From the NCBI GenBank assembly GCA_017552985.1, contig JAFZNO010000117.1:1-40685 (forward strand): a DNA stretch of 40,685 nt, read 5' to 3'. The position numbers were made by a program, and so were the translations under genes. The stretch is from Lachnospiraceae bacterium. GTDB lineage: Bacteria > Bacillota > Clostridia > Lachnospirales > Lachnospiraceae. Every line of letters starts with the position of its first letter. Within the stretch, counting starts at the first letter, position 1. The notes beneath the pieces are model-generated. The model was not told the DNA's origin and ran no database searches. It saw only the letters and a program-made list of their open reading frames with translations. Shown one piece after another: positions 23,271 to 32,700 of the stretch.

Positions 23271-25099
23271 GTTTTAGCAAAAAGGGAGAAACAAAGCTTA
23301 CAAAAGGGAATAAAAAGCAGAAGATCATGCTGGGCGCATTTCTGCTGATCTGCGTGATCGCGATCGCGGTGATCGTGATCTGGAAAAAACGTCCTGCGGA
23401 AGAAGTGGTCACTTACAAAGAGATCGCAGCATCCACGGGAGTTTTGGAGTCAGGGGTATCGCAGCGCGGAAGCATTGACATCGGTACGATCGAGCAAAGC
23501 TTTGAGCTTGACATGAGCGCGCTCCAGAGAGTGAATACTTCGAGTAGCGGATCCTCCTCTTCGTCAGGATCGAAAAGCCAAGGCGGCATGAGCTCCGGCG
23601 GCATGAGCTCTGGCAGCATGGGCTCCGGCGGAATGGGAGCCGGTGGCATGGATTTCGGCGGTTTTGGTTCCTCGGGCGGCAGTTCGGGAGGCAGTAGTTC
23701 AGGCGGTGGCTTTGGCGGCGGAATGGATCTGTTTGGGCAGGCCAGAAATCTCGCCGGAAACAATACGTTCACGAAGTCTGACGACTCTTCCAGCCTGACC
23801 GTTGAGGAAGTGTGCGTGTCCGTGGGCCAGGAGATCAAGAAGGGTGACGTTCTTTACGTTTTGGAAGAGGAATCCGTCCAGAAGCTGAAAGAGACGCTGG
23901 AGTCCAACGTGGAAAAGGCAAAGGCAGATCTGGAAATGCTGTATGCGGATCAAAAGGTTTCCAAACAGAACGCGCAGAATACCTATGACGTAAGCGTTGC
24001 ATACGGAAGCTACATGCAGACGGAATATAATGAGACCATCGCTGAATTGCAGGATGCGGTAAACGAAGCGAATGACACGCTGACGCAGGCGAAGGAAACG
24101 CTTGCAGAGTATGAGGCACTGCTCGCAGAGACGCAAACGGCATATGATAAGGCAGTCCAGTCCCTGAAGAATTGTGAATGGAGCAGGGACAATACGGCAA
24201 AGGAAAGTGAAGTATACTTTTACGTTTATTACTTCCAGCTTACGCAGCAGGCGGAGAACATTGAGAGTCAGTTAAAGCAAAAGAAGGAACAGCTGGAAAG
24301 CCGCGTGGAGAGCGCAAAGAGTACCGTTTCCCGCGCGCAGAAGTCCTTGAATCAGGCCAAGAGACGCTTAGAGCAGGGTAAGCTGGAGGCCCAGGAGACC
24401 TTGCAGTTAAGACAGTTGGCGTATAATACCGCACAGGAAACTTTGGACGTGACCCTTGCTTATCTGGAGATCGATGCGAAGGAGCAGGAGGACACCTACG
24501 CGGACGCGCAGGAGAAATGGGAATCCTTCTCAGCTTACGTGGACGGATGCAACGTCTGCTCACAGTATGACGGGACGGTCACTTCCGTTGAGCTTGGCGT
24601 TGGGGATACGGTGGGAACCAATTCCCTTCTCGTAACCCTGAACAGCCGCGCGGACGTGACGATGACGGTGACGATCGACGAAGACGACATGAGCGGAATC
24701 GAGGTTGGGACCAAGGCGAACGTTGTTCTAACGGCGTTCCCCGAGGAAGTGTTTGAGGCTTACGTTACGGAGATTTCGGAAGCACAGTCTGACAGATCCG
24801 GCAACGTTACTTATGAAGTGACCGCAACGCTCCAGGGAGAGCTGGAAAAGCTTTATCAGAGCATGACGGGCGAGATCACTTTCATCACCGGAAAGACGGA
24901 AGCGGAAGTGCTCTACGTACCGAAGCGTGCCGTGACCACAAACGGTGAAAAGTCGACCGTGAAGGTGAAGACGGCAGACGGCCAGGTGGTGGAAAGAGAA
25001 GTTGTCACCGGCTTTACGGATGGCGTTAACGTAGAAATCAAAGAAGGTCTGACGGACGGCGAGATCGTTTTGACGGAAAGCAGGGGGAAGACGAAATGA
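23267..25099 (+). CDS. HlyD/RND-type adaptor 3, with Gly/Ser/Met-rich insert
   Basis: 610 residues starting with GTG at 23267, overlapping the previous stop by 4 bp. A membrane helix lies at about 22-43. Between the first beta strand (SIDIGTIEQSFELDMSALQ) and the lipoyl-like SLTVEEVCVSVGQEIKKGDVLY there is a Gly/Ser/Met stretch (about 88-152; GGMSSGGMSSGSMGSGGMG), at the place where adaptor 2 has its acidic run. A coiled-coil hairpin, barrel-sandwich half (VCSQYDGTVTSVELGVGDTV), beta-barrel (MTVTIDEDDMSGIEVGT) and membrane-proximal domain follow. It has no repeat tail. The stop overlaps the permease start (ATGA). Confidence 0.9.
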   Translation: MSFSKKGETKLTKGNKKQKIMLGAFLLICVIAIAVIVIWKKRPAEEVVTYKEIAASTGVLESGVSQRGSIDIGTIEQSFELDMSALQRVNTSSSGSSSSSGSKSQGGMSSGGMSSGSMGSGGMGAGGMDFGGFGSSGGSSGGSSSGGGFGGGMDLFGQARNLAGNNTFTKSDDSSSLTVEEVCVSVGQEIKKGDVLYVLEEESVQKLKETLESNVEKAKADLEMLYADQKVSKQNAQNTYDVSVAYGSYMQTEYNETIAELQDAVNEANDTLTQAKETLAEYEALLAETQTAYDKAVQSLKNCEWSRDNTAKESEVYFYVYYFQLTQQAENIESQLKQKKEQLESRVESAKSTVSRAQKSLNQAKRRLEQGKLEAQETLQLRQLAYNTAQETLDVTLAYLEIDAKEQEDTYADAQEKWESFSAYVDGCNVCSQYDGTVTSVELGVGDTVGTNSLLVTLNSRADVTMTVTIDEDDMSGIEVGTKANVVLTAFPEEVFEAYVTEISEAQSDRSGNVTYEVTATLQGELEKLYQSMTGEITFITGKTEAEVLYVPKRAVTTNGEKSTVKVKTADGQVVEREVVTGFTDGVNVEIKEGLTDGEIVLTESRGKTK

Positions 25100-26565
25100 G
25101 ATTATCTGAGATCATAAGACTGGTTTGGCTGAACCTGTCACAGAATAAATTCAAAGTCGTGCTGACCTCCGTGGGCATTATCGTTGGTTCCGCCACGATC
25201 ATGCTGGTGCTCGCCATCGGCACGGGCAGCCGGGAAGAGGTTGCGGAACAGTTTAAGAACTTAAATGCCGGTGCGATCGACGTAACCTATGGCGGAGAAG
25301 CGCAGAGTGGCGGCGGATCTGATTGGTTCTCAAGCATGTTCTCCTTTGGAGGCGGTGAGATGCCTTCTTTCGGCGGCGACGGTGGAAGTGGAATGCCATC
25401 CTTTGGCGGTGGGATGCCATCCTTCGGAGGCGGAAGCGGCGGAATGCCATCCTTTGGCGGCAGTAGCGGAGGCGGGATGCCATCCTTTGGAGGCGGCAGC
25501 GGAAGCGGCAGATCCTCCGGGGGCAGCAGATCCTCGTCCGGCGGCAGCGGAATGCCTTCCTTCGGCGGCTTTGGCGGGGGATCGAACGGCGATGACCTGA
25601 TCCTGACGCAGGCGGATTGTGACCTTTTGATGGAAGAAGTGGACGGCATCACGGATGCGACGATCTCTTATACGACAACAACCTCCGTGGAGGGCGGCGA
25701 TCTTAGCTCCGCCACCTATTACACCATCGCGGGCGTGCTGGATAATTACGCCCAGATCAGCAATCTTTCCATGGCGATCGGAAGCTTTCTGACCCAGGAA
25801 AATGATGAGAGTAAGGAAAAGGTTTGCGTGCTTGGCGCAAACGTGGCAACGGAGATTTTTGGAAGCGCATATGCTGCATATGACGGCATTGTCTACATAG
25901 ATGACAGACCCTACGTGGTCTCCGGCGTCCTTGAGGAAATGGGAACGGTTGCCTCAGGAATCAGTCCTGACACGGCAATCTTCATTCCTTATCAGACGGG
26001 CATCAAGTACGTTACCGGCGAATCCATCCGGCCTACGATCACAGTGATCGCGGCAGACGTCAACAACGTGTCGGCGGTGATGGAAGACGTCAATGCGGTT
26101 CTCGAGGAGACGTATGAAGGAAGCGCGTTTGGACTTTCCGACGCGGGAAGCAAGATGGAAGCTGCAACCACGTCCAATCAGACGCTGACGCTCCTTTTGT
26201 ATTCCATGGCAGCGATCGTATTTATCGTCGGTGGCATTGGCATTATGAACGTGCTTTTCGTATCCGTTAAGGAGAGAACGAATGAGATCGGAATTTTGAA
26301 GGCGCTTGGGTGCTCGAGAAAGGATATCCTGATGGAGTTCCTGTTGGAAGCAAGCTGCATCAGCTTTGTGGGTGCCTGCATCGGCGTATTGTTATCCCTG
26401 GGGATCACGCCGGCCGTGGAGCTGTTCCACGTCAGGGTTTCCCTGTCGGCTCAGGGAGCAATGCTCTCGCTGGTATTTGGCGTCATCACGGGTACGGTGT
26501 TTGGATTCTACCCGGCCTACAAGGCATCGAGACTGGTGCCGGTAGTGGCATTGAATCAAGAATAA
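25096..26565 (+). CDS. MacB-type ABC transporter permease with MPSFGG-repeat extracellular insert
   Basis: 489 residues. The first helix (about 20-42) is followed by EEVAEQFKNLNAGAIDVTYGG, the start of a MacB periplasmic core domain. An insert of about 100 residues (66-165) interrupts that domain with six MPSFGG copies separated by Gly/Ser. The core domain resumes at LILTQADCDLL. The last three helices carry the FtsX signature NVLFVSVKERTNEIGILKALGCSRKDI. In MacB systems the permease is a mechanotransducer driven by the partner ATPase. The native insert length in MacB relatives is near zero. Gram-positive relatives include YknZ-like permeases. Confidence 0.93.
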   Translation: MRLSEIIRLVWLNLSQNKFKVVLTSVGIIVGSATIMLVLAIGTGSREEVAEQFKNLNAGAIDVTYGGEAQSGGGSDWFSSMFSFGGGEMPSFGGDGGSGMPSFGGGMPSFGGGSGGMPSFGGSSGGGMPSFGGGSGSGRSSGGSRSSSGGSGMPSFGGFGGGSNGDDLILTQADCDLLMEEVDGITDATISYTTTTSVEGGDLSSATYYTIAGVLDNYAQISNLSMAIGSFLTQENDESKEKVCVLGANVATEIFGSAYAAYDGIVYIDDRPYVVSGVLEEMGTVASGISPDTAIFIPYQTGIKYVTGESIRPTITVIAADVNNVSAVMEDVNAVLEETYEGSAFGLSDAGSKMEAATTSNQTLTLLLYSMAAIVFIVGGIGIMNVLFVSVKERTNEIGILKALGCSRKDILMEFLLEASCISFVGACIGVLLSLGITPAVELFHVRVSLSAQGAMLSLVFGVITGTVFGFYPAYKASRLVPVVALNQE

Positions 26566-26590
26566 ACAGGGTGGTTTGGAGGATAGGAAC

Positions 26591-27259
26591 ATGGCAATGA
26601 TCGAAATGAGAGGGATCAATAAGGGATACATGCTGGGAGAGGAACGCCTTCCCATTTTGAAGAACGTGGATTTTTCCGTGGAGAAGGGTGAGTACGTGGC
26701 AATCCTTGGTCCCTCCGGCTCCGGTAAGACGACCTTCATGAATATCATTGGTTGCATGGACGTAATGGACAGCGGGGAGTATTATCTGGACGGCGTGGCA
26801 ATCCATGAGACGAAGGAGCGGGACCTCACGGAGATCCGGAACAAGAAGATTGGATTTATCTTTCAGAACTACCAATTGATCCCGACTTATAACGTGATGC
26901 AAAACATTATCATGCCGCTGCTCATGCGCGGAATGTCCCATCAGGACGCAGAGACGAGGTGCTTAGAGACCGTCCGTCTTCTGGGACTGGACCAGAGAGT
27001 GGAGCATAAGCCGAACGAACTTTCGGGAGGTCAAAAACAGCGTGTCTCCATCGCGAGGGCGCTGGTCGGCCAGCCGGCCATCCTCCTGGCTGACGAGCCT
27101 ACGGGTGCGTTGGACCAGACCAGCGGCAAGGAAGTGCTGAAGCTCTTTAGCGAGATCAATGAGATGGGAAACACCATCGTCATGATCACCCATGACCTGA
27201 GCGTTGCAAAGACGGCAAAGCGGATCGTGCGCATCGTGGACGGACAATTGATGGAATAA
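26591..27259 (+). CDS. MacB/LolD-type ABC transporter ATP-binding protein
   Basis: 222 residues, a full-length single ATPase domain. Walker A is GPSGSGKTT, the Q loop is FIFQNYQLIPTYNV, the signature is LSGGQKQRVSIARAL, Walker B is ILLADEPTGALD, and the switch His is in MITHDLSVA. The ATG at 26591 has GGAGG 8 nt upstream; a TTG at 26576 is in frame but lies before that site. It follows the permease gene by 25 bp and powers it. It is the last gene of the five-gene operon. Confidence 0.96.
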   Translation: MAMIEMRGINKGYMLGEERLPILKNVDFSVEKGEYVAILGPSGSGKTTFMNIIGCMDVMDSGEYYLDGVAIHETKERDLTEIRNKKIGFIFQNYQLIPTYNVMQNIIMPLLMRGMSHQDAETRCLETVRLLGLDQRVEHKPNELSGGQKQRVSIARALVGQPAILLADEPTGALDQTSGKEVLKLFSEINEMGNTIVMITHDLSVAKTAKRIVRIVDGQLME

Positions 27260-27280
27260 TTACCTCTTGTCGAAAACCGA

Positions 27281-27309
27281 TGGACAAATGACGGGATGCC
27301 TGCTATACT
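27281..27309 (+). promoter_or_regulatory. Promoter for the zinc-ribbon membrane protein gene
   Basis: TGGACA (27281-27286), a 17-bp spacer and TATACT (27304-27309), 38 bp before the ATG at 27348. Confidence 0.6.
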
Positions 27310-27347
27310 GTATAAAGCCATAATCAGTAGGAGCGAGGATAAAGGAA

Positions 27348-28085
27348 ATGGAAATCAAAACAATTCGTTGTCCGTCATGCGGAGGTAACCTAAACGTTGA
27401 AAACATAAATCAGTCACTTTTTTACTGCCAGTACTGCGGTTCGGCGGTCCACCTTGAGACAAACCGGAACAAAGGGTATGACATGGAGCACGGAAGGCTC
27501 GATGCGCGTGCCGAGATGGCAGATTCGGTTCTTGAGGAGATCGAAAAGATCAAACCGGAGCTGATCAGAAACGGGAAGGCAAAGCGGGATATGAATACTT
27601 ATCCTTCGGAAATTTCGGACCTCAAGATTGAAAAAAGCGTTTCCCTGTCGATGGGATTAAAAGATGATGTTTTCAAAGGGTTTTTAAAGGGCCTGGGAGT
27701 GTTGTTTCTTGGAGCATTTTTCGTGGTGGCCTTACATAGCGTGCTAATTGAGCCTTTATTTTTTCTGGTTGAACTGGCCGTTCTCTTGGCTCCGGTTTAC
27801 ATTCCTGCCATCGGAATTGTAAAACTGATCAAAAAACGAGGGGAAATGAATAACCAGATCGCAAATTATGAAAAGAGGCTGAAAGAATGCCAAAAGGTAT
27901 ATGGGGAAACCAATGATTTTCTGGCAAAGAACGCCAATATCGACATACCGCCGCGCTTTCGCAATGAGACCGCATTGAACTATATTATCAAAGGCTTAAA
28001 GGCCCGGGAGTTCGTTTCCCTGGAACAGGCTCTCTTCCGGTGCGAAGAAACCTTAGGAATTGATGAGGTTTCCGATTTATACTAA
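27348..28085 (+). CDS. Zinc-ribbon membrane protein of unknown function
   Basis: 245 residues. An N-terminal zinc ribbon has CPSCGG (8-13) and CQYCGS (27-32). A charged region follows (40-105, with Glu/Lys-rich helix), then two membrane helices (about 108-128 and 132-155), then a basic/coiled-coil segment (160-185) and a soluble C-terminal part. No named family is recognised beyond the ribbon. It has its own promoter and terminator. Codon use is partly unlike the host-like genes (GAT-GTT occurs). Confidence 0.8.
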   Translation: MEIKTIRCPSCGGNLNVENINQSLFYCQYCGSAVHLETNRNKGYDMEHGRLDARAEMADSVLEEIEKIKPELIRNGKAKRDMNTYPSEISDLKIEKSVSLSMGLKDDVFKGFLKGLGVLFLGAFFVVALHSVLIEPLFFLVELAVLLAPVYIPAIGIVKLIKKRGEMNNQIANYEKRLKECQKVYGETNDFLAKNANIDIPPRFRNETALNYIIKGLKAREFVSLEQALFRCEETLGIDEVSDLY

Positions 28086-28113
28086 GAGTTCTGAACATGA
28101 AACTATGATTAAG

Positions 28114-28150
28114 AGATGCAGATTTAATTGACGGTCTGCATCTTTTTTTT
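28114..28150 (+). terminator. Intrinsic terminator after the zinc-ribbon gene
   Basis: AGATGCAGA (28114-28122) pairs perfectly with TCTGCATCT (28135-28143), followed by a run of T. Confidence 0.92.
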
Positions 28151-28204
28151 TATAATAAATGCAGGATGATTAATGGGGGAAAATTGTAAATATAAACTTG
28201 ATTT

Positions 28205-28285
28205 ATCAATACAGCCCAATTAGGCGTTTACCTAAGGGAAGGTGACGCGTGGAAACCGTAAACAGGGCAATGGATTTGACACTGT
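28205..28285 (+). pseudogene. Degenerate copy of the subtilase gene 3' end (remnant 1)
   Basis: The stretch AAGGGAAGGTGACGCG followed by GGAAACCGTAAACAGGGCAA closely matches the last codons of the subtilase gene (33085-33154), which encode FNLREGDVVETVNRATDL. Small deletions destroy the frame here. It lies directly 5' of the first lipoprotein gene. The simplest reading is the leftover of an ancestral protease copy. Confidence 0.65.
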
Positions 28286-28311
28286 AACAAGTGTACAAGG
28301 GGAGGGCTATT

Positions 28312-28965
28312 ATGAGAAAGGTGAGGGTGTTAATTTTATGCTTTGCCATCATGGCATTATGCGGTTGTGAGATTTCTAAAGGAAATTCGTCAACCGAGTA
28401 TTCAGGTGAGTCGAGTACTTCAAAGGAAGATACTGGTACGGATTTAGACCAAGGAGAGATACCTCCAATAGAGGAAACCATGCCATTCTCAATAGCATCT
28501 GATGCGAAAATATATAAGTATGAAAGTAACAATCTGCTTGGGCTATGTGCGATTTATGTTAATGCACCATCAGAAGTAATCTATGTTTTTGACTTAAAAA
28601 AAGATTTTGTTAAATTTTCAAATCAGGAAGGTTTTCAAGTCTATGGAAAGGATTCCGGGAATGATTCATTTAGAATATTGAATTATAGTTTTGCAAAAGA
28701 TGATTATCGGCAATATGTGATGTTGAAATGCGAAGAGAGATATGAAATAGAAGGTTTTTATTTTATCAAGAATAATACGGATTTTCAATATGAATTGAAT
28801 GATAATGCGATGCCGGTTGTTATAGAGTATGAGAATGGTAGATCGTCATCAACTTCAAATAGGATAGTAATCACAAGTAGACAAACATTTAACATCGAAA
28901 AACAAGGATGGGATAATGTTGAACAAAGTACGGAAGAGGTGCAATATAGGGAGGAGTTTGATTGA
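28312..28965 (+). CDS. Putative lipoprotein, paralog 1
   Basis: 217 residues with a lipoprotein signal: MRKVRVLILCFAIMALCGC with the modified Cys at 19 (LCGC box). A Ser/Thr/Glu-rich linker (20-60) and a soluble domain (65-217) follow, with SDAKIYKYESNNLLGLCAIYVNAP and EGFQVYGKD as the best conserved segments against its neighbour. No known domain recognised. The start at 28312 has GGGGAGGG 5 nt upstream. The gene is AT-rich and uses TAT-GTT. It probably acts on the outer membrane face; partnership with the downstream secreted protease (as inhibitor, chaperone or substrate receptor) is a guess based on gene order. Confidence 0.85.
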   Translation: MRKVRVLILCFAIMALCGCEISKGNSSTEYSGESSTSKEDTGTDLDQGEIPPIEETMPFSIASDAKIYKYESNNLLGLCAIYVNAPSEVIYVFDLKKDFVKFSNQEGFQVYGKDSGNDSFRILNYSFAKDDYRQYVMLKCEERYEIEGFYFIKNNTDFQYELNDNAMPVVIEYENGRSSSTSNRIVITSRQTFNIEKQGWDNVEQSTEEVQYREEFD

Positions 28966-28999
28966 ATTTGCAGTTAACGATTCAAGACGCGAATCGCAA

Positions 29000-29082
29000 A
29001 TGCAGTACAGCACAATTAGGCGTCTGCTTAAGGAAGGGTGACGCGGTTGGAAGCATAAGCAGGGCCACAAATCTAACACTGT
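29000..29082 (+). pseudogene. Degenerate copy of the subtilase gene 3' end (remnant 2)
   Basis: CACAATTAGGCGTCTGCTTA, then AAGGGTGACGCGGTTGGAAG and AAGCAGGGCCACAAATC, aligns with remnant 1 and, more weakly, with the 3' end of the subtilase gene. It is more diverged than remnant 1. It also sits directly before a lipoprotein gene, so remnant plus lipoprotein gene is the duplicated unit of about 800 bp. Confidence 0.55.
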
Positions 29083-29105
29083 AAATATACGAGGGGAGGA
29101 TTTTT

Positions 29106-29756
29106 ATGAGAAAAATAAGGGTGCTGATTCTATGTTTTGTAATTATGGCATTATGCGGTTGTGAGTTTTCTAAAGCGAATTCGTCGACCGAGTATTCTGG
29201 TGAGCCTAGTACTTCGAACGTAGATGCCAGTACGGGCTTGGGTCAAGACGGGATACCGCCAATAGAGGAAAACATGCCATTCGCCATAGCGTCTGATGCG
29301 AAAATATATAAGTATGACAGTAACAATCTGCTTGGGTTATGTGCGATTTACGTTAATGCACCATCAGAAGTAATCTATGTATTCAATCAAAAAAAAGACT
29401 ACGTTAAGTATTCAAAGGAGGAAGGCTTTCAGGTTTATGGAAAAGATTCTGAGAGAAAAACAGTAGCAATTAAACAATTTTATTTTTCCAAGGATGATTA
29501 TTGGCAATATATGCTATTGAAATGTGATGAAAATTATGAAATTGATGGTTTTTTCCTTACAAGTAGTGGGGATTATCATTATAAAATGATTAAGAATTCT
29601 TTACCCAGCGTGGAAGAGTACGAGTATAGTTTTTCAAAAAAAACATTACCGGTCACGGTGATTATAAACAGACAATCATATAATACTAAAGATCATGCTT
29701 GGAATGAGATTGAAGAAAGTACGGATGTTTTGCAACCAGACATACAAAAAGATTAG
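29106..29756 (+). CDS. Putative lipoprotein, paralog 2
   Basis: 216 residues, a clear paralog of the gene at 28312: the same signal peptide with Cys19, the same linker start (SSTEYSGEPSTS) and the same domain start (SDAKIYKYDSNNLLGLCAIYVNAPSEVIYVF region). The C-terminal 80 residues are much more diverged than the N-terminal 120, which suggests that this part contacts a variable partner. GGGGAGG lies 6 nt before the ATG. Its stop is 17 bp before the protease gene, so co-transcription with it is likely. Confidence 0.87.
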   Translation: MRKIRVLILCFVIMALCGCEFSKANSSTEYSGEPSTSNVDASTGLGQDGIPPIEENMPFAIASDAKIYKYDSNNLLGLCAIYVNAPSEVIYVFNQKKDYVKYSKEEGFQVYGKDSERKTVAIKQFYFSKDDYWQYMLLKCDENYEIDGFFLTSSGDYHYKMIKNSLPSVEEYEYSFSKKTLPVTVIINRQSYNTKDHAWNEIEESTDVLQPDIQKD

Positions 29757-29773
29757 ATGAGGATAAAAGAATT

Positions 29774-32700
29774 ATGAAGATGGCAAGAAAACTGGTAGCG
29801 TTTTTCTTAGTTATTTTGCTTGTTATTGGCATATTGGATAATAATGTGGTTCATGCAGAGAATAACAACAGTTTTCAAAAAGAAGAGGCTACAAGTGATT
29901 CCGGCGAGGCTTTCGCTGATGCGGACTATCAGGTGAAATGGATGTTAGGAGGCTCGTGGGCGACGGGACATAACATGACTGTTACCATTGCAAACATGGG
30001 AATGGAAACTATTACTAACTGGCAGCTTTCATTTGACTATGCGCATCCAATTACGCAAATATGGAATGCAGAATTAATTGAATGCAAAGAAGGCAAAGTA
30101 ACGGTGAAAAATGCTGGATGGAATAAAGACATTCCCGTAGGTGGAGAGATTACTTTTGGCTTTGCGTGCGAAGAACCATTTTCGGTTTATCCGGAAGGCT
30201 ATATGGTTTGTTGCAGACAGATAACCGAGGTGAATGGAGACATAGAAGTTATTGTTGAAAATAACTGGGGGAATGGGTGCAAAGGTGCCATAATCATACG
30301 TAACAACACGGATCAAATCATGGAAGACTGGCAATTGGAATTTGACTGCAATGGCAGGTTGGAATCAGTTTGGGATGGTCAAATTGTATCAAACAATGAA
30401 GGCCGCTATACTGTTAAAAATGCCGGATATAATTATGTTATTGAACCAAATTCAGACAGAAAGATTGGCTTTGTACTTAGCGCGGAAAATGGTGAAAATG
30501 CATTTTCTAATTTTTTGTTACGAGCGAGTGGGAATAATGGCATAAATGATTCGAATAATCCTTCGGAGCAGGAATCGGATGACTTCAATGATGATCCCGA
30601 TGATTTTGTTGAAGCAAATCTTGGAGAAGCATACGTGAAGGACAGCGAACTTTCAGACATAGTAATTGATGGCGAAACAGGAATGGCATACGTTAAAAAT
30701 CAAATTCTGATTAGTGCATTCCCGGGAGCGGAAAAGGCAAACATTGAAGAGATGGCGGCTGAAATGAATGCCGACATAGTGGGATTTATAGAGTTCACCA
30801 ATGATTATCAATTAGAGTTTAGGGATGATAAGACATTAGATGAAATTAACGCGTTGATAGAACGGGTTTTTGACAATCCATTTATTAGCAATTGTACATT
30901 GAATAGCTGTATAGTGAGCAAATATGATTCGGAGATATCTTGGGAAGATGCTTTATTTATAGACAATATTAAAGCGTGGAAATCAGATATTACGAAATAT
31001 AACGAGAATACGACGATAATCGATGAAGGAAAACTGTCAATTAAGACTGGAGATAATTGGGGGCTTAAGGCACTAAACATTCCGGCAGCTTGGCAAATTA
31101 CGAATCATGAAAATTCGGTAAGAGTTGGGATATATGATCATGGTTTTGCATTTAGACATGAAGATCTTTCATTTGTAAAGCAATATAATAACATTGAGTT
31201 ATCAGATGATCGTTCGCACGGAACGCATGTGGCTGGAATTATTGGTGCAAAGCATAATAAAATTGGAATTGCGGGAGTTGCAACAAATGCTCAACTTATA
31301 ACTTATTCCAATGATGGCGAATGGTATAATGAAATGGAGCAGAAGCTTGCGCTTGCTACTTTGATTGGCAATCATGTAAGGGTAATTAACTATAGTCGAG
31401 CGTGGAGTAATGTTTTGGCATATGTTGCTTCTAATCCGAATGATATAAATAACAAAATTGCGTTAGATGATATCAGTTATTATAAATCCAATATGGAAGA
31501 ATATCTTCTAAAATTTTATACCATGGGATATGACTTTAGCATTGTAACTAGCGCTGGAAATACAAACGGAAAGGTATTTGTTAAAGACGATTCCATGGTT
31601 TTTGGATATAAGGTGGTTGATGCAACTGAGCGCATGGGAAAACGGGAAGTCGATGTTATGGCTGATTATAACTCTGTGTTGAATGCTATAACAAATCCGA
31701 TATTAAAGAATAGGATTATAGTGGTTGGTGCAGTGAGGCAAGACATTAAAGAGAATGGCACGCAGGTTATTTACAACATATTTAAATCATCAAATTTAGG
31801 TGCTAGGGTAGATGTTGTGGCTCCAGGTCATGAGATATTAAGCACGGTGCCCTATGCGTATACAAAAACCGAGATTAAAGGTTATGCACTTGATAGCGGA
31901 ACGTCAATGGCGGCACCTTACGTTACGGGAATTCTTGCGCTGATGTATCAAACCAATCCCAATTTGAATGCAGAAGATGCAAAAAGAATTGTGTGTGATC
32001 ATGGGAATTGCGTAGAAAGCATATCATACAAAGGGATGGTTTATTACATGCCGGATGCTGAAAAGTGCGTAAAGGCTGCTCTGGAGTTAAAGGATGGGCA
32101 GGAGCAGGAAGTTCCCAAGAAGAATGGACTGTTGCTTGGCAAAATAATAACTTCAGAGGGGGGAGCTCCCGGAGTAACCGAGATTGAGCTGACTAACGCG
32201 AATGACGTGCTCAATCCGCTTTCGGGCAATAAGAACATTTACAGATTCACGTCTACGGAGGATGGAACCTTTATATGCTCTGTTCCGGAGGACGTTTATC
32301 GCGTTACAATCCACAAAGAAGGGTATTATTCGCACGTTGACTGGAATGTCAATATAGTGTGTGAAGAAACGACGAATCTGGGTGAAATCACGTTGTTTGC
32401 CCGGCCAAATTTGATACGGTTGTTTGGGGAGATATCATACTCAAAAGAACGTATTCCCGACGTAATATTGCGATTTAGAAAAGGATTAAATAATCGTACC
32501 GGAGAATATGTTCAGGATGAAAAAGGCATTCCGTTTGAGGTGCATACGGACAGTGCCGGATATTATGAGATTGATTTGGCTGAAGATGAATACACCATAG
32601 AGGTTATCAAGGACGGGTATGCCAATGAGTATCAAAACCTGCGATTGAGCGCAACGGAAATCGAGCAGAAATCAGCTGAGAGAAACATAGGATTTACGTT

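Noticed and set aside
28205-28285. Riboswitch or structured leader in front of the lipoprotein gene
   Set aside because: The stem pairing seen in one copy does not hold in the same register in the other, and the sequence matches protease coding DNA.
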